From Rhea pennata (lineage: Eukaryota > Chordata > Aves > Rheiformes > Rheidae), in NCBI RefSeq assembly GCF_028389875.1, contig NC_084687.1, positions 1,390,611 through 1,454,610 on the forward strand: DNA of 64,000 nt, written 5' to 3'. Below, one piece after another: positions 59,801-64,000 of the stretch. Every line of letters begins with the position of its first letter. The first letter of the stretch is position 1. The notes under the pieces were generated by a model. The model ran no database searches. It was not told the origin of the DNA and saw nothing but the letters and a program-made list of their open reading frames with translations. The translations under genes and the position numbers were made by a program.

Positions 59801-62590
59801 ATGTCATCCTTCCAACTCTGACTGAACAAGTCCTACGGGAGTCATTACTGAAAAGGCTTTCTTCACTGTACATCAGAAGTCATTGATGTTCAAGCATCCT
59901 TGAAACTCCTGGGGAATTTTCAGACCCAAAGTCACAGAATTAACCGTTGTTCAAAACATTCTCCTGTCTGTGCCAGAGACGCCTGAGTTCTAGATGTGAT
60001 GCAGAGCATCCGTTTGAAGAGGATTAAAGAGCTTAGTTTTCTTTCTAGACTGTGTTAGGTGATTTATACTGGAGGTTCCCTAGGTATAAAGTGCAGATAT
60101 AAAAAGGGTATGGTATATATTAAACATGTATGTAGTGAGATTGCTGGCTATCTCAACTTGCTATTGCTTTGTCCAAGGAAGCAGATTCATTGATTTCTGC
60201 ATGCCATAGATAAATTTCAGCAAAGGAGATGTTAGGAATTCTTTTCAGAGCTGATGACAATCTAAGATGTTTCAAGTGATGAAGCTCTGACAACCTAAGC
60301 TTGGCTGCCTCCCTAAATCCAGGTGAGGGAGTGACTCTTAGGATGAGAGTGTCCATGCAAGGGCAGATTTTTCTTCTTTTCTTAAAAAGAAAAAAAAAAG
60401 GAAAAAAGCTCAGCTCTTAATACTGATGTCAAGTGCTGCACCTTTTTGAGATGTTTGCTGATCTAGTATGCTAATCAAATTAATCACATCTAACACACTA
60501 GCTAGAAAACAGCTTCTCAACCCTTACCATCTCAGACAGGGATGTTATGCTGCTTAGGCCTAAAGCAGGTTATGCATTTACCGATGCCTTCTGCAGCCCT
60601 TTCTCTGAGAGATACAGCTGTATCTGTGCAGGAACCACAGACCTGGAAGGTATCTAATAGTTCTTTGTTTCAGTTTAGCAAAACTCCACATCATCCACTA
60701 AATCTCAGCCAGGAAGATGCCAGTGAATTGACGGGCTTGGAAGTTCAGGCTGTATTTGTAAACACTATCAGCTTTCCATTGACTGAAAGGACTCATGCTC
60801 TTAAACCATCTAGCTGCTTACATGTCCAGAAGCCTCCTCTCTCATGCATATTTGACTTTTTCAACCAATACATTAAGAAAGTAGTGAACACTTCTATAAG
60901 TGATGAAAACCTATTTAGATTTTCAGTAATACTGAACAAATTTTATTTGAAAGAGCAGAATTTTATATCAGTAGTTGAAGTTGTATTTAAAAACTGCAGG
61001 CTTAGTGTGTGCATTCTTAAAAAGTAGGGGATTTTAATCATGAGCTGCAACAGCACCAAGTTTTAATTTGATCTAGAACAATTATTAAAAATAGCACAAT
61101 GCTGCTTTATGCAGTAAGCTACTTAAGTGTCCTTCATTTAAATCACTCCATCCCCTGAAATATGCTGACAGGAGACAGCTGGAGGCTGGGGAAGCTGTTA
61201 CATTTTGGTGGTGGATGGGGCCTTTCTCCAGACCAGGTGCCTCCAGAAGATGCATGACTTTTGAGCTTCAGTAGCAAAGCAGCTGTAGCAAAAGAGGCCT
61301 TTAGGTAGCACAAGCCAGGGCAGAGCCCGCAGGAACAAACTTGGTGGGATTCCTGGGTTTGGCTAAAAAAGGAAATGCAAACTGGAAATACGGTCTAATT
61401 GCTGTTACTGAACCCAAACGGATGACTTAGTTGGGTGTGTGGATGGCCCTACTTGTCCTCCAAGAAAGTGTCTGCAGTGGTGGGAGACAGATTGTCACTG
61501 GATTTTGAAAACAGCGGTGAAGGCCTCGCAGTAAGGGCTACTTCTACCGCGGAGGATGTTGGATACCTCTGGGCAGGTTGCTCCAACTACTCAACCCAAG
61601 CAGGCGATGGGGCTTAGGGGCGACTGCGGTCAGCAGGGCGCAGCTGATCTTCAGCTGCTTGCCTTTCATTCGGGGAAAGGGAGAAACGAGCTTGTGGGAG
61701 TGGGCGGCAGGTGAGGGCGCGCCAAAGGTGGGTTAGCGTTCACAAGGAGCTTGGCAGTTTCAGCCCGTACGCTCTCGGAAAGCGAGTTGAGACCCAAACG
61801 GTTTGGAGACACCGGAGAGCCGGCGGCGGGGGCAGGCGCGGAGGGGAGGCGGTGGCGGCCTGGGGCTGCGTGTGTTCCCTCAGGAAGTATGAAATAAACA
61901 GTGAGCAGCGTGCAGCGCAGCTCGCCGAACGAAGCACGCCTAGGGAGCGATCTCAGTTATTTGCTAAAGTTTTGGCTTATTCGTCTGTTTTCGGCGCCGG
62001 CCCAGGCCGGGCCCGGCCGGCGGGGAGGGGTCGCCGGTGGGGGGGGAGGGCGAGGGGGGCGCGGCGCCGAGGCGGGAGGGGGCGGGGCCCAGCGCGGCCG
62101 CCCCGCCCCGGCCCGCACGTGCGCTACGTGCGGCGCCTGCCGAGCTGGGGGCGGGGGAAGGGGGGGCGCTGCCTCCGTGCCCCTCCCCGCCCGCACCGAG
62201 CCCCTGCGGGTGGGGGTGGGACGCCCCGCTGGGGCGGAGCGGGGCGGGGCGCCTCACCGTACCCCCTCAGCGCGTGGGATGGGCGACCCGGTCAACACCG
62301 CCGGGGGGGTGGGCACCTCACCGTGCCCCCTCAGTGAGGGTGGGGGAAGGCCCGAGCCCAACGGGTCACAACCAGGGAATTAAAGGAGTGTGTGTGGGGG
62401 GGCGGCACGAGGGCACTGGCTTCACCTGGGGAGCGGGTAGGAGCTGCGCCCCGCGGCGCCGGAGCGCGGACCGGGCGCAGACTGGCCACTGGCCCCCCCC
62501 CCCCGCCTCGCGCCGCGCCGCGCCGGCCGAGACAATGCGTCCGCGCGGCGCGGCCCCGCCCCGCCCGCCGGTGACGCGGTCGCGGCGCAG

Positions 62591-62625
62591 CCAATCGCCG
62601 GCAGCGAAGAGGCTCTTTAAAAAAA
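62591..62625 (+). promoter_or_regulatory. Possible focused core promoter: CCAAT plus TTTAAAA box
   Basis: CCAAT (62591-62595) is followed 20 bp later by TTTAAAAAAA (62616-62625), the only AT-rich element in the surrounding GC-rich island. The arrangement would place a start near 62650, 1.3 kb upstream of the KDM5B ATG. Whether it drives a KDM5B leader exon or another RNA cannot be told. Confidence 0.4.
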
Positions 62626-63576
62626 GAAGCGCCGGCTGGAGGTGGCTGTCAGCTGTGGCGGATCCTTCCGCGCATGTAAACAGAGCTCCCGGAGGGCAAC
62701 GCCGCCGGAGGCCCATGTGCTGCTCGGCGGCGTAACGGCCCCGGCTCCCGCCCCCGCCGGCACACAAAGCGCAGCCCCTGCGGAGGCACCCGGGAAGCGG
62801 GGCAGCGGGAGCGCGGCCCACCCCGAGGCGGCGGGGGTGGGGGAGGGCGTGTGGTGGGAGCGGGGCCCGGCGTTGGCAGAGCCGCCGCGATCGGCCGTTA
62901 CAGGGCGGCGGGAAGGAGCGGGGCCTGCGGAGCGGGGGCCGCGCAACAAAGGAGCGCTGTGTTCCGCGAGGTCGAGCGGGCCGTCCCGGGCGAGAGCGCT
63001 GCGTCCTGCGCGGACATCTTGGGCTTAGGGAGGCGGCGGGAGCCTCTCAGGCTGGAACAGCGCTTCGCTGAGGTGCTGGCCAGAATTTGGCTTTGTTAGG
63101 CGATTTCAGCGGCGAAGTCCTTAAGAGGGGGGAAAGACTCGTTTCTGTGGCTTGTACACGGTGGCGCTCCGTAAAGAATATTTCTAACCGAGGGGTCTCG
63201 AAGCGTCAGTCCGTCTAAAACATCAAACGCTGGGTGCGTGGTACTGGAGACGCGCTGACAGCTCCCTAAAAACGGAGCCAGGTGCCTGAAAGAAACGGTG
63301 TTAACGGCTTCGTTACGAAGCTGTGCAACGACGGAGAGGGCGGCTGCCGAGTAGTTCGTCGGCCGCCGCCGCTCTTCCCAAACCCAACCGCAACACGAGG
63401 GGCGGCAACGGCGAGGCGCGACGCCGCGCAGCCAGAGCCGCTGCCGAGGCGCGGCCTGCCGCCCCGCCAGCTCTCCCGGCGCGGCCTTTCCCTGGCTGAC
63501 GCGACTTGCCGCCGGGGCTTCGTGCTGGCAAAGGGGGGAGCGGCGCGGCGGGGCCGCTGCGGACGACCCCCGCCCC

Positions 63577-63579
<3 letters not shown>

Positions 63580-63612
<33 letters not shown>
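63580..63612. repeat. (CA)n microsatellite in the KDM5B 5' region
   Basis: About 16 CA units in otherwise GC-rich promoter/leader sequence, 340 bp upstream of the KDM5B ATG. Confidence 0.95.
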
Positions 63613-63614
<2 letters not shown>

Positions 63615-63951
63615 CTACTCCCGGCCGGCCCCGGCCTCGCCTCGGTGCGCGGCCCCGCGGCGCGGATGTCCCCGCACAAAGACACGCGCGGGGCGGGCGG
63701 CGCGTGACGGCGGGGGGAGGGGTGGCAGCCAGCCCCCTCCCTCCCCCCCGCCCAGGCCGGGGCGGACTCTTTTTCTCTGCCTCGCTCTCCCTCCCGGCTC
63801 CCCCCTTTCCTCCCCCCCCCCCCCCCTCGCCCTCCCGGCGGAGGCGCACGTCCCGTTCGACCGGCGCTCGGCGGCCCCAGCGTCTGTTGGAGGATTGTTT
63901 GGAGCGGCGGTTGGCGGCGGAGCGGCTGCCGGCGCCCCCGCGGCCCGGGCC

Positions 63952-64000
63952 ATGGCCGAGTTCCTGCCCCCGCCCGAGTGCCCCGTGTTCGAGCCCAGCT
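63952..64000 (+). CDS. KDM5B: Lysine demethylase 5B, first 16 codons (3' truncated by window)
   Basis: The ATG sits in a strong Kozak context (GGGCCATGG). It opens MAEFLPPPECPVFEPS, the start of the JmjN domain shared by KDM5 proteins; EFLPPPECPVFEPS is the KDM5B form (KDM5A has EFVPPP, KDM5C DDFLPPP). Position next to RABIF and KLHL12, as in human 1q32, independently supports KDM5B. From family knowledge, the full protein is a roughly 1500-residue nuclear JmjN-ARID-PHD-JmjC enzyme that removes methyl groups from H3K4me3/me2. The start lacks the roughly 30-residue Gly/Pro/Leu-rich extension of human KDM5B. The upstream frame is open back to a TAG at 63352 but contains no ATG, so this is the first AUG start available in exon 1. 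Confidence 0.93.
   Translation, partial: MAEFLPPPECPVFEPS

Larger units (their letters stand above)
48211..61680. other. Intergenic DNA between alpha-tubulin and KDM5B
   Basis: About 13.5 kb without a recognisable exon. It contains homopolymers (T at 51847-51860, A at 55362-55392, A at 56856-56873) and a TG/TA microsatellite at 55904-55968. Plus-strand frames of 148 codons (54616-55062) and 161 codons (60542-61027) have no recognisable motifs. Minus-strand 55080-53700 reads as broken, hydrophilic coding-like sequence and is discussed as a finding. Confidence 0.5.
61690..64000. promoter_or_regulatory. KDM5B: KDM5B CpG island
   Basis: About 2.3 kb of very CpG-rich DNA, with a less dense gap near 63080-63350, ends at the KDM5B start. 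It carries many GGGCGG/CCGCCC boxes, a CACGTG E-box at 62116-62121 with an overlapping TACGTG nearby, a CCAAT box at 62591-62595 and a C15 run at 63812-63826. In human this promoter region also gives rise to the divergent lncRNA PCAT6; no exon of such an RNA can be recognised here by sequence. Confidence 0.85.

Noticed and set aside
60542-61027. 161-codon plus-strand frame upstream of KDM5B
   Set aside because: No domain, signal peptide or family motif, no promoter or splice context; this length is within chance expectation for 64 kb in six frames.
61711-63028. Long GC-rich frames on both strands upstream of KDM5B
   Set aside because: Stop codons are rare in CpG-island DNA; the frames are Arg/Ala/Gly/Pro-rich, overlap each other on both strands, and have no homologous motif.

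Overview
The window looks like a nuclear chromosome segment from a sauropsid, most probably a bird. The evidence is multi-exon genes with GT-AG introns of about 0.4-4 kb, CpG-island promoters, CR1 LINE fragments as the only interspersed LINEs recognised, one tRNA-headed SINE with a CR1-type tail, and a short KDM5B N-terminus. A turtle or crocodilian cannot be excluded from sequence alone. All recognised genes lie on the + strand in the order KLHL12 (3' part), RABIF, an alpha-tubulin gene, KDM5B (first codons only). KLHL12, RABIF and KDM5B are also neighbours in human 1q32; the alpha-tubulin gene is the odd one out.

Layout. 1-12.95 kb: the last seven coding exons of KLHL12 (end of the BACK domain and the Kelch propeller), 3'UTR and poly(A) signal. 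13-17.3 kb: intergenic DNA with two abutting old CR1 fragments. 17.3-20.5 kb: CpG island and the two-exon RABIF gene, whose only intron is mostly an 18-copy GC-rich minisatellite. 20.5-36.3 kb: about 16 kb without a recognisable gene, holding an old CR1-L-like fragment, simple repeats and a diverged duplicated 62-bp segment. 36.6-47.3 kb: CpG-island/TATA/CCAAT promoter and five coding exons of an intact 449-residue alpha-tubulin, with a non-canonical GC-AG last intron and a CR1 in intron 1. 47.3-61.6 kb: intergenic DNA with a tRNA-Phe-derived SINE fused to a CR1 tail, microsatellites and homopolymers. 61.7-64 kb: a large CpG island leading into the KDM5B start codon, cut by the window end.

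The genes do not form a pathway. KLHL12 is a CUL3 adaptor (COPII/SEC31 and Dishevelled ubiquitination), RABIF/MSS4 is a zinc-binding Rab chaperone/exchange factor, alpha-tubulin is cytoskeletal and KDM5B is an H3K4 demethylase. I found no CRISPR array, operon, intact mobile element or novel multi-gene system. The most unusual items are the tRNA-Phe/CR1 SINE, the alpha-tubulin gene with its GC-AG intron, and the Sp1-like-site-bearing minisatellite in RABIF.
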